Below are positions 1 to 8,214 of a stretch of 64,000 bases of DNA, one piece after another. The stretch is from Chlamydia pecorum E58 (GTDB lineage: Bacteria > Chlamydiota > Chlamydiia > Chlamydiales > Chlamydiaceae): NCBI RefSeq assembly GCF_000204135.1, contig NC_015408.1:62001-126000 (forward strand). The letters run 5' to 3'. Positions within the stretch are counted from its first letter, which is position 1; each line of letters opens with the position of its first letter. The notes below the pieces were generated by a model. The model searched no databases. It was given only the letters and a program-made list of their open reading frames with translations, and was not told the DNA's origin. Position numbers and translations under genes: made by a program.

Positions 1-49
1 ATTTTTTACAAAAATTAAAATGGGGAACCTTTAGGAAACTATTCTAAAG

Positions 50-1882
50 CTATTCTACAGTAACAGATTTTGCGAGGTTTCTAGGGTAATCTATTTCGTT
101 TCCTCTGTCAAGAGCCATAGCATAAGCCATAACTTGGCCTACTATTGCGTATAAAACAGGAGCCACTAAATTATGACTTTCAGGAACATAAAGCTGTTTA
201 TCAGAAACAGCCGCAATATCTTGGTGATTTTCGGAGGCAATTGCAATTACATGAGCACGACGTGCTTTAACCTCCATGATATTGCCAATCATTTTTTCAT
301 AAACGACAGAATCACCACAAAACACGATCACAGGAGATTTCTGAAAGATTAAGGCAATAGGGCCATGCTTCATTTCTCCCGCGGGATAAGCATTCGCTTC
401 AACATAAGCGATTTCCTTAAGTTTCAAAGCGGCTTCCATGACAATAGGATACATAAATCTCCGTCCTAAAAACAGAAACTTATCTTCTTTATGATAAGCC
501 TGAGCCCAAGAAAATAAAAGGTCGTTAGTAAGAAGCTGACGACATAAACTAGGAAGCTTTTTTAATCCTTGAATGTAACTATGCAAATCTTGACTAGATA
601 GCTTCCCTTTAAAGGTAGCCAACTTTAATCCCACAAACATAAGTAATAAGAGCTGAGAAGTAAAAGCTTTGGTTGAAGCAACACCAATTTCTACTCCTGC
701 TTCTAAAAATAAGCAATAATCTACACCCATAGCCAATGTCGATTCTGGGACATTGCATATACCTAACGTAGCTGCAACATTTCTTAAACGTAATTCCTTA
801 AAGGCTGCTAAAGTATCTGCCGTTTCTCCTGATTGACTTATTAAAATTGCTAAAGTTTTTCCCCCAATATAGGGATGACGATAGCGAAATTCTGAAGCAA
901 CCTCGATATGCACAGGAAGAGTCGTAGTAGCTTCTATAATATATTTAGCTAGATATCCAGCGTGATACGAAGACCCACATGCAACAATAGAAATTAAATC
1001 AAAATCCTCTATAGGTAATTCAGATAAAAAATTGTTTTTCAGCCCTCCCTGAGGTTCAAGGTATTTATCAATCAAATGTTCCAAAACATCTGGTTGTTCA
1101 TAAATCTCTTTAAGCATGTAATAGCTATATCCACATTTATCCGTGGTATCCTCACTGTAAGCAATTTGACGAAACTCTTTCGTAATTTTTTTTAATTCAA
1201 AATTATAAAACTCAATGGGTGCTCTTTTCTGAATAACAGCAAGCTCTCCTGAAGCTAAAGATTGTACACGTTTCGCATACTTACAAAAAGCTCGAGAATC
1301 TGAAGCTACAAAGGTTTCTTCATCTTCACCTAGCCCTAAGATCAAAGGACTTTCTTGCGATGCACAAAGCATTACATCCGGATATTCTTTATGAATTATA
1401 ACACAAGCTATGCTTCCTTGAAGCTGCGACAAAGTCCATGAAAAACTTCGTAACAAGTCCTTACTAGATTGATAATGCCAAGAAAACAGCTGAGCAATAA
1501 CTTCTGAATCTGTTTCTGAAGAGAAACGAATTCCTTCATCCTCTAATAAGGCTCTCAATTCTTTAAAGTTTTCAACTATGCCGTTATGAACAACAGCACA
1601 GGAGTTCAGTGTATCAATGTGAGGATGCGCGTTTATTTCTGTGGGCACTCCATGAGTCGCCCATCGGGTATGTCCTATTGCTAAGGAGGCAGAAATCCCT
1701 TCATTCTTCAAAGAACTCGCTAATTCAGAAACACGGCCTATAGTCTTTTTAACAAGCAATTTTTGAGGTTCAATAGCAGCAATCCCAGCAGAATCATATC
1801 CACGATATTCCAGATGAATTAAGCCTTCTAAAACAAGAGGAACAGCCTTTTTACTACCCAGATATCCAAATATTCCGCACAT
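50..1882 (-). CDS. glmS: Glutamine--fructose-6-phosphate aminotransferase (isomerizing)
   Basis: Makes glucosamine-6-phosphate from fructose-6-phosphate and glutamine in the cytoplasm, the entry step to UDP-GlcNAc for lipid A and peptidoglycan. The 610 aa match the family length. The protein begins MCGIFGYLG, so Cys2 is the N-terminal nucleophile of the class II glutamine amidotransferase domain (about residues 1-240). Two SIS sugar-isomerase domains follow, the first with CGSSYHAG near residue 305, and the protein ends in the typical PRNLAKSVTVE. The gene lies 7 nt downstream of glmM on the same strand, so the two are probably cotranscribed and catalyse consecutive steps. Its stop is only 49 nt from the window edge, so what lies downstream is unseen. 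Identification is firm. Confidence 0.97.
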   Translation of the reverse strand: MCGIFGYLGSKKAVPLVLEGLIHLEYRGYDSAGIAAIEPQKLLVKKTIGRVSELASSLKNEGISASLAIGHTRWATHGVPTEINAHPHIDTLNSCAVVHNGIVENFKELRALLEDEGIRFSSETDSEVIAQLFSWHYQSSKDLLRSFSWTLSQLQGSIACVIIHKEYPDVMLCASQESPLILGLGEDEETFVASDSRAFCKYAKRVQSLASGELAVIQKRAPIEFYNFELKKITKEFRQIAYSEDTTDKCGYSYYMLKEIYEQPDVLEHLIDKYLEPQGGLKNNFLSELPIEDFDLISIVACGSSYHAGYLAKYIIEATTTLPVHIEVASEFRYRHPYIGGKTLAILISQSGETADTLAAFKELRLRNVAATLGICNVPESTLAMGVDYCLFLEAGVEIGVASTKAFTSQLLLLMFVGLKLATFKGKLSSQDLHSYIQGLKKLPSLCRQLLTNDLLFSWAQAYHKEDKFLFLGRRFMYPIVMEAALKLKEIAYVEANAYPAGEMKHGPIALIFQKSPVIVFCGDSVVYEKMIGNIMEVKARRAHVIAIASENHQDIAAVSDKQLYVPESHNLVAPVLYAIVGQVMAYAMALDRGNEIDYPRNLAKSVTVE

Positions 1883-1889
1883 AGTTTCC

Positions 1890-3266
1890 CTATTCGATAA
1901 CTCTAGAACCCAATTCTAACGTAATAATGTCTGCTAATGTCTTTGCAAGACAATCCACCTGATGTTTCTTTAATCCCTCAACCATAACTCTACAAATATT
2001 TTCCGTTCCAGAATATCTTAACAATATCCTTCCTGAAGATCCTAAAGTACTTTGAATATCTCTTAAAGCTTCTTGTATTGAAGGAAAGTTATCTAGAGGG
2101 AGTTTTTCTCGAACAGATACGTTAATTAAAGCCTGAGGGCTCTTTACAATTGCAGATGTTAAGTCTGACAATGTAGATTCACTTTCAATCATAATACGCA
2201 ATACCTGCAAAGCCGAAACAATGCCGTCTCCTGTGGTATTATAATCTAAAAAGATCATATGGCCGCTTTGTTCTCCTCCTAAAGAGGCCTCATTTTCTAG
2301 CATACTTTGCAAAACATGACGATCCCCAACGGGAGAAATGAGCACATCGATATCTTGACTCTCTAAATATTTCAATACACCAAAATTTGTCATTACTGTA
2401 GCAACAACTCGATTCCTACGTAACTGAGACTTTCTTTTCAAATCATGTGCACAAATACTAAGGATCATATCTCCATCGACAATATGTCCTTTTTCATCAA
2501 CCATAATAATGCGATCCCCATCCCCATCTAAAGCAATCCCAAGATGCGCTTGGTGTTCTATCACGGCCTTTTGAATGACTGAAGGGAACAGAGCCCCACA
2601 GTTCTCATTAATATTGACTCCTGTAGGTTCACAGCCATAACAGAGCACTTCAGCATCGAGTTCTTCAAAAACTGAAGGAGCCACCTTATACGCTGCTCCA
2701 TGAGCACAGTCTAAAACGATTTTCAATCCCTTTAGGGTTTTCCCTTTCGGGAACGTTGCCTTTGCGAACTCTATATACCTTCCCATCGCATCTACAACGC
2801 GTTTGTTCTTGCCAACAGCATGATCTTCTGGCAAATTTCCAAATGTAAACTCTCTTACCATTGCTTCAATTCTTGTTTCTACTGCATCGGAAATCTTGAA
2901 CCCCTCAGAAGAAAAAATTTTAATCCCATTATCCCAATAGGGATTGTGGGAAGCTGAGATCATAATCCCTGCATCCGCACGATACGCACGAGTAATAAAA
3001 GCAACTCCTGGAGTGGGAATCGGGCCTAATACGAGAGTTTCCACGCCCATAGAAGTCAATCCTGCAATCAAAGCACTTTCGAACATATATCCCGAAAGAC
3101 GCGTATCCTTCCCTATAACAACGCGATGCTTTCCTGGTCTTTCTTCTAGCAAAACACCAGCTACAGCTTTGCCTAGCAATACTATGGTTTCTATAGTCAT
3201 AGGCTCAAAGTTTGCTCTTCCGCGAACTCCATCCGTTCCGAAAAGTTGCTTTGTTTCCTGAACCAT
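1890..3266 (-). CDS. glmM: Phosphoglucosamine mutase
   Basis: Converts glucosamine-6-phosphate to glucosamine-1-phosphate, the step after GlmS. The product is 458 aa from the start chosen here. FGTDGVRG opens the protein, the phosphoserine loop SASHNP lies at about residues 104-109, the metal-binding DGDGDR near residue 247, and the C-terminal phosphate-binding RYSGTEN near residue 420. An upstream in-frame ATG at 3272 would add two residues, but GAAGG touches that ATG directly and sits 6 nt before the ATG at 3266, so I favour 3266. The gene is divergent from pcnB across a roughly 215-bp AT-rich region that must hold both promoters. Chlamydial genomes also carry other phosphohexomutases; the FGTDGVRG start points to GlmM. 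Confidence 0.95.
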   Translation of the reverse strand: MVQETKQLFGTDGVRGRANFEPMTIETIVLLGKAVAGVLLEERPGKHRVVIGKDTRLSGYMFESALIAGLTSMGVETLVLGPIPTPGVAFITRAYRADAGIMISASHNPYWDNGIKIFSSEGFKISDAVETRIEAMVREFTFGNLPEDHAVGKNKRVVDAMGRYIEFAKATFPKGKTLKGLKIVLDCAHGAAYKVAPSVFEELDAEVLCYGCEPTGVNINENCGALFPSVIQKAVIEHQAHLGIALDGDGDRIIMVDEKGHIVDGDMILSICAHDLKRKSQLRRNRVVATVMTNFGVLKYLESQDIDVLISPVGDRHVLQSMLENEASLGGEQSGHMIFLDYNTTGDGIVSALQVLRIMIESESTLSDLTSAIVKSPQALINVSVREKLPLDNFPSIQEALRDIQSTLGSSGRILLRYSGTENICRVMVEGLKKHQVDCLAKTLADIITLELGSRVIE

Positions 3267-3374
3267 ATGCATCCTTCAGTTCATAATTTCTCACTATCAT
3301 ATAAAGAATTCGTTAAACGAAAAAAGAAAACAAGAATCCTTTAATAAATTCTTATTTCAGAAGATTTTTCTCTT

Positions 3375-3402
3375 GAAAACTTCTATATTTTTGCTATGTT
3401 GA
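3375..3402 (+). promoter_or_regulatory. Candidate housekeeping promoter for pcnB
   Basis: TTGAAA (3375-3380) and TATGTT (3397-3402) are separated by 16 bp in the AT-rich gap between glmM and pcnB. This resembles a sigma-66 (sigma-70 type) promoter and would give a leader of about 70 nt before the pcnB ATG. It was found by eye; the -10 match is only moderate. Confidence 0.35.
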
Positions 3403-3429
3403 CATCTTCGATAAGGAAGGACTCTTAAC

Positions 3430-3462
3430 ATGTCAATTCTTTTTTTCTTCCAAGACTTTTAA
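3430..3462 (+). CDS. Possible 10-codon leader ORF before pcnB
   Basis: An ATG at 3430 is preceded, 8 nt upstream, by the best Shine-Dalgarno-like stretch in this gap (AAGGAAGGA). It opens a 10-codon frame, MSILFFFQDF, ending at 3462, 19 nt before the pcnB start and in a different frame. The pcnB ATG itself has no recognisable ribosome site. It could be a translated leader that feeds ribosomes to pcnB, or a chance purine run. I know of no described homologue. Confidence 0.3.
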   Translation: MSILFFFQDF

Positions 3463-3481
3463 CCATTAATAACTATAATAA

Positions 3482-4768
3482 ATGGCTTGCAAAACTAACA
3501 TCCTCTTCCACAGAGGCTCGAACTTGTTAAAAAAAAAATCCCCATCCCCCCTCATACCAAAAATTTATTCAGCTACAGACTATAACGTAAGACTTAATGA
3601 TTTTTCTCCCCAAGCCTTGTCTGTGGTAAAGGCTCTACGTAAAGCAGGGTATACTGCCTATATTGTTGGAGGCTGCATTCGCGACCTTTTGCTTGGTACA
3701 ACGCCCAAAGATTTTGATATCTCTACATCTGCAAAGCCTGAAGAAATCAAAGCACTATTTAAAAACTGTATTCTTGTAGGAAAGCGTTTCCGTCTCGCCC
3801 ATATCCGTTTTGCCAACCAAATTATTGAGGTCTCCACATTCCGCTCTGGGGATACTGAGACGGATGCCCTTATTACTAAAGATAATTTATGGGGAACTCC
3901 AGAGGAAGATGTTTTAAGAAGGGATTTTACCATTAATGGTCTATTTTATGATCCTGCAGAGGAAGCCATTATTGACTATACAGGAGGCATGAGTGATCTA
4001 AGCAACCACTATTTACGTACTATAGGGGATCCTTTTATGCGCTTTAAACAAGATCCTGTACGTATGTTACGGTTATTAAAAATCCTTTCCCGTTTTCAGT
4101 TTACTGTTGCGCCCCAAACTCAAGAAGCATTGCTTGCTTGTCATCGCGAATTAACGAAAAGTTCTCAAGCTCGTGTGTTTGAAGAGCTAATAAAAATGCT
4201 CAACTCGGGAGTTTCCGCGCGCTTTTTCCGTTTACTTAAGGAAAATCACCTGCTTGAAATTCTGTTTCCCTACATGGACAAGGCGTTTCGTCTTAACAAA
4301 GTACTAGAAGAACAAACCTACCAATATCTTGAGGTTCTAGATTACAAAATTCAAAGTAAAAGTATGGTTTATGATCGTCATCAAGTGTTTGCGGTCTTTT
4401 TATACCCTACTGTAAATTTCAATGTGCGTTATAAGTATAGTAAGTATCCCAACCTATCTTTATCAGCAATTTTTGATTTCATTAAAAACTTCCTTGAGAA
4501 ATTTTTTGCAGACTCTTTTACGAGTTGCTCAAAGAAGAATTTCATTTTGACAGCACTCATTCTTCAAATGCAATACCGTCTTACACCCTTAACTCCTACG
4601 AAGAAAACCCATTTTTTTAATCGTAAGCTTTTAAACCATACACGTTTTTTGGAAGCAGTTTCCTTATTAGAAATTCGTAGTTTAGTTTATCCGAAACTCG
4701 CTAAGATATATTCAGCTTGGATGCACCATTACCATGCACTCCAGAAAAAAAAGGAATCTTCCTCTTAA
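3482..4768 (+). CDS. pcnB: Poly(A) polymerase / CCA tRNA nucleotidyltransferase family protein
   Basis: A class II nucleotidyltransferase that adds A or CCA to RNA 3' ends. It has 428 aa. The head-domain signature GGCIRDLLLG followed by PKDFDI (about residues 60-80) carries the metal-binding aspartates. RRDFTINGL lies near residue 140 and the RNA-binding neck RMLRLLKILSRF near residue 195. The C-terminal third is rich in aromatic and basic residues and less conserved. Chlamydiae usually have two such paralogues, and sequence alone does not tell me whether this one makes poly(A) or CCA. tRNA-Gln in this window lacks an encoded CCA, so at least one paralogue must be a CCA-adding enzyme. The stop codon lies within the longest version of lpxB, so the two genes look coupled. 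Confidence 0.85.
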   Translation: MACKTNILFHRGSNLLKKKSPSPLIPKIYSATDYNVRLNDFSPQALSVVKALRKAGYTAYIVGGCIRDLLLGTTPKDFDISTSAKPEEIKALFKNCILVGKRFRLAHIRFANQIIEVSTFRSGDTETDALITKDNLWGTPEEDVLRRDFTINGLFYDPAEEAIIDYTGGMSDLSNHYLRTIGDPFMRFKQDPVRMLRLLKILSRFQFTVAPQTQEALLACHRELTKSSQARVFEELIKMLNSGVSARFFRLLKENHLLEILFPYMDKAFRLNKVLEEQTYQYLEVLDYKIQSKSMVYDRHQVFAVFLYPTVNFNVRYKYSKYPNLSLSAIFDFIKNFLEKFFADSFTSCSKKNFILTALILQMQYRLTPLTPTKKTHFFNRKLLNHTRFLEAVSLLEIRSLVYPKLAKIYSAWMHHYHALQKKKESSS

Positions 4769-4781
4769 CCAATGGGTAAGT

Positions 4782-6620
4782 ATGCTGTCCCAAATCCTAA
4801 AACAAGTTTTGTATCCTTTGGGGCTCCTTGCAAATCTCTGTTTTGGAAGTGCATTTACCCTCCAGTGGTGGCAAAACAAAGCATATAAAACTTCCCAAGT
4901 TCCCAAGTTCTTTTGGAAAATCTCCTCCTTAGGGGCAATTCTCATGATTCTTCATGGGTTCATTCAAAATCAATACCCCATTGCAATGCTTTATACGATA
5001 AATCTAATGATTTATTTTAGGAACTTAAACATCTTGTCTGCCCATCCTATTTCTTTTCAAAAAACTCTAACAGCGATCATTTTGGCTCCAGCGCTGGTTC
5101 TTCTTTCGTTTTTCATCTCTGTGTACTTTGATCCCAGTACACAATGGATTGCAGCACCAAATCTCCCTCATATTCCCCGTGTTTCTATAAACATATATTG
5201 GCATGTTTTGGGGAATTTTGGACTTCTTATCTTTTCTGCAAGGTTTCTCTTTCAGTGGTATTTTGTTGAGCAAGGTCACAAATCTGAAATTCCAAAGATT
5301 TTTTGGAAAATGAGCCTTGTAGGAGGTTCTCTCTCTCTTATTTACTTCATCCGCTTGAAGGATCCTGTAAATATTTTAAGCTATAGCTGTGGGTTATTTC
5401 CCCCTTTGGCAAATTTCTACCTTCTTTACAAAAGAAAAGACACTCAGCAGTATGCAACAAATCATTGTTTTCTTTCCGCGGGGGAGACTAGTGGGGATAT
5501 TCTTGGGGGGAACCTGATCCGCGTTATCAAATCCCTACACCCCAAGAAAATCTTCTCTGGAATCGGAGGACCTTGCATGCGCGCGCAAGGGCTTACCCCT
5601 ATTATCAACAGCGAAGAATTCCATGTTTCTGGATTTTCTGAAGTTTTTACGACTTTATTTTCTCTATTTAAAAAGTACAGGAAAACCCTAAAAACTATTC
5701 TCAAAGAAAAACCAGAAACTGTTGTTTGTATTGACTTCCCTGATTTCCATTCTTATCTGATTCAAGGACTAAGAAAACGCGGTTATAAGGGAAAAATCAT
5801 TCAATATGTTTGTCCGACTATTTGGGCTTGGAGATCAAAAAGAAAGCGATTTTTGGAAAAATATCTTGATGCGCTTCTTGTTATCTTTCCTTTTGAAAAA
5901 GAGCTGTTCTCAGATTCTTCTCTAAACACGGTATACTTGGGTCACCCTTTGGTTGATGCAATTGCTAATCATCAGTATGACTCCTCCTGGAAAGACAACT
6001 TCCCAATTTCCTCTCGTCCCATTATCGCAGCATTTCCTGGAAGCCGTCGTGGAGATATTAAAAGAAACTTAAAAGTCCAAGTCCGCGCATTTCTTTCCTC
6101 TTCTTTAAAAAACACCCACCAACTCCTCATCTCCTCATCCTCTCCGCAAAATGATGAGATTATCCAAGCAGTTCTTAAGGAAGAGCATTGCGAGCATGCA
6201 GTAATTATCCCAGCAACACTACGTTATGAACTTATGCATGAGAGCGATTGCGCCCTAGCAAAGTGTGGAACTATAGTTTTAGAAACAGCCCTTACCCAAA
6301 CTCCTACAATTGTGACATGTCAATTACGAGCCCTGGACTCCTTTTTGGCTAAGTACGTATTTAAAATTTTCCTCCCAGCCTACTCTCTTCCTAATATCAT
6401 CATGAAATCTATTATCTTCCCAGAATTCATAGGAGACAGAACAGATTTCCATCCCGAAGAGGTTGCTTCAGCTCTAGAGCTCGTTATGCAAGGGAAACAT
6501 CGAGAAGAACAAAAAGTAGCTTGCGAGAAACTTCGACACATTATGACAACAAATGTCGTCTCCCCTCAAGAATTTCTTTGTTCTTTTTATGACATCCCAA
6601 CATCACATTTTTCCCTTTAA
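4782..6620 (+). CDS. lpxB: Lipid-A-disaccharide synthase with duplicated N-terminal membrane domain
   Basis: Condenses UDP-2,3-diacylglucosamine with lipid X to make the lipid A disaccharide at the inner membrane. From the ATG at 4782 the protein has 612 aa, far longer than the roughly 380 aa of E. coli LpxB. The extra N-terminus holds two similar membrane units, one with FTLQWW and KFFWKISSLGAILM, the other with FLFQWY and KIFWKMSLVGGSLS; both match the LAB_N family. The GT-B enzyme starts near residue 225 with LSAGETSGDILGG. A longer reading from an ATG at 4734 would overlap pcnB by 35 nt and has no ribosome site; 4782 is 13 nt after the pcnB stop. As I recall, C. trachomatis LpxB is similarly long, so the fusion is probably genus-wide. 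Confidence 0.9.
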   Translation: MLSQILKQVLYPLGLLANLCFGSAFTLQWWQNKAYKTSQVPKFFWKISSLGAILMILHGFIQNQYPIAMLYTINLMIYFRNLNILSAHPISFQKTLTAIILAPALVLLSFFISVYFDPSTQWIAAPNLPHIPRVSINIYWHVLGNFGLLIFSARFLFQWYFVEQGHKSEIPKIFWKMSLVGGSLSLIYFIRLKDPVNILSYSCGLFPPLANFYLLYKRKDTQQYATNHCFLSAGETSGDILGGNLIRVIKSLHPKKIFSGIGGPCMRAQGLTPIINSEEFHVSGFSEVFTTLFSLFKKYRKTLKTILKEKPETVVCIDFPDFHSYLIQGLRKRGYKGKIIQYVCPTIWAWRSKRKRFLEKYLDALLVIFPFEKELFSDSSLNTVYLGHPLVDAIANHQYDSSWKDNFPISSRPIIAAFPGSRRGDIKRNLKVQVRAFLSSSLKNTHQLLISSSSPQNDEIIQAVLKEEHCEHAVIIPATLRYELMHESDCALAKCGTIVLETALTQTPTIVTCQLRALDSFLAKYVFKIFLPAYSLPNIIMKSIIFPEFIGDRTDFHPEEVASALELVMQGKHREEQKVACEKLRHIMTTNVVSPQEFLCSFYDIPTSHFSL

Positions 6621-6788
6621 AGTTAAAAAATTTTTAATTTAAAAGTAATTTGTAATATTTCAACTATTATTTAATAAGTGATAGAAAAAACAAAAATAAA
6701 CACAACAAACCAGAATCTTGAAAGTTATCGTATTGATAAAATCTCAATTTCTATAAAATGCAAGCAAAACTTTTTCTTTTATGTTTTT

Positions 6789-8171
6789 ATGGATATTGCA
6801 GGATATTCCTTCGTTGAAAAAGCTCCCCATACAGCAGTAAGTAGCCATCCATCCCCTAGAGAAGTTTCGTGCATTCAAACATGGTTAAAGAACACTCAGT
6901 TTATTGATCTTCTTATATCTACAGCACATGCGTTTCAAGCGATCTGTTCTCCTAGAAAATGGCCAAAAAGCTGTTCGTGCTTTTCTGCTGTTGCTATATG
7001 TGTTCCCGCACTAATTACAACAATTCTCCTATATCTTTTACTTTTGCCTATCCGCCTTTTACTCTCTTTTTCCTCTTGTTGCTTTCATTGGTATCGGAAA
7101 AGTTTCAATATTCTTTCACCTAAAAAGATCCCTGGGGGTGTCCCTCCTCTTTCTTTAAGAAGCTTAACTGAAAATGAAAAAAAAGAAGTCGATAATCTCA
7201 TAACTTCGTTAAAACTGATCCTTTTGGATGAAACAGGGAAGCTTCGGAGCTTTAATACTAATACGTCTCCAGAAGCTCTAAGTAAAGCTCCTGAGCTCTT
7301 GCCTTTCTTCAAAGATCTAGAGCGTGCTCAGGGAGTCACTTGTAACTATGATCATCTAGAAGCAGCCCTGAAGCGTTATAATGCTTACGATAACAGTTGG
7401 AAAAACATTATCCTTCCCTATGTACGCTCTTTAAAAAATGAGCGAGGACACCCGGATGGAGAGACTTTTCCGATTCTTATGCATTTCTTTCTGCTTGCAC
7501 TTAACGATCCTCTTATCCCTAAAGATAAGAAACGTAAAGCAGCTTTATTTATTAGCCTCTCGGCTTCTGCATGCAAGCCTACATGGGGGGAGGTTATTAT
7601 ACGCGCCCTTATGCAGCTCTATAGCAAATCTAGCCTTGGGGAAAATCAACTTCTTATGTGGGTTCAAGAGGCTAAAGAAGCTCTCCTTCTAGAACTTCAT
7701 GAACATAGAGCTGTTCTCAAAGAAGCACGTTTCGAAACAATCAATATTCACGATCAACAATTCGATGATGAAGAGTGGCACATCATTAACGGCGTAAAGC
7801 ACCATTATGGAAAAGAACTCGGGCTTGCCACCTTCCATCTTCAAGAGAACCTATCAAAACTCACTCTAAGGCAAACGAGCGGAGACTTAAAAACACCATA
7901 TATCGAACTTTTCAATGACTTTAAAGAAGCCTATGCAAAGTATGGGGAAACACTTATAATAAAAGTCTTCAAAGCTTACAAATCTGCTGATCCAACAACA
8001 CAAGCTACCGTTCATGATTATACCCTTTCTCTACTTCAAAACCTCCTTAACCTCCCCAATACAACAGCACACGTTGACCTCTTGGAAAGCTTATGCGATG
8101 AAAATTATGAGCTTAAGATAGAAGCTATCGCATACCTATTACTAACTTTAGATCTTATTCAAGAGGTATAA
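6789..8171 (+). CDS. Inc-like membrane protein, upstream member of a tandem paralogous pair
   Basis: I do not recognise a named function. The product is 460 aa from the ATG at 6789. A GTG at 6678 would add 37 low-complexity residues and has no ribosome site. The ATG start also places the first helix at the same distance as in the downstream paralogue. A hydrophobic hairpin of about 38 residues (roughly 64-101, with VPALITTILLYLLLLPIRLL) is followed by about 350 mostly helical hydrophilic residues. That bilobed hydrophobic block near the N-terminus without a Sec signal is the hallmark of type III-secreted inclusion membrane (Inc) proteins. Matches to the downstream gene include SWKNI versus PWKAI, HPDG versus HPNG, and LLMWVQEAKEALLL versus LLLWILEFKECLLL. 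A Chlamydia-specific family such as DUF1389 is possible. Confidence 0.6.
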   Translation: MDIAGYSFVEKAPHTAVSSHPSPREVSCIQTWLKNTQFIDLLISTAHAFQAICSPRKWPKSCSCFSAVAICVPALITTILLYLLLLPIRLLLSFSSCCFHWYRKSFNILSPKKIPGGVPPLSLRSLTENEKKEVDNLITSLKLILLDETGKLRSFNTNTSPEALSKAPELLPFFKDLERAQGVTCNYDHLEAALKRYNAYDNSWKNIILPYVRSLKNERGHPDGETFPILMHFFLLALNDPLIPKDKKRKAALFISLSASACKPTWGEVIIRALMQLYSKSSLGENQLLMWVQEAKEALLLELHEHRAVLKEARFETINIHDQQFDDEEWHIINGVKHHYGKELGLATFHLQENLSKLTLRQTSGDLKTPYIELFNDFKEAYAKYGETLIIKVFKAYKSADPTTQATVHDYTLSLLQNLLNLPNTTAHVDLLESLCDENYELKIEAIAYLLLTLDLIQEV

Positions 8172-8214
8172 AAATTATTCCAATGCTTCTCTATTATAAA
8201 AAATCAGATGTGCC

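Noticed and set aside
4734..4781. lpxB start inside pcnB (4734)
   Set aside because: No ribosome site and a 35-nt overlap; the ATG at 4782, 13 nt after the pcnB stop, is adequate.
6622..6640. TTAAAA/TTTTAA inverted repeat after lpxB
   Set aside because: Pure A/T stem, too weak for a terminator.
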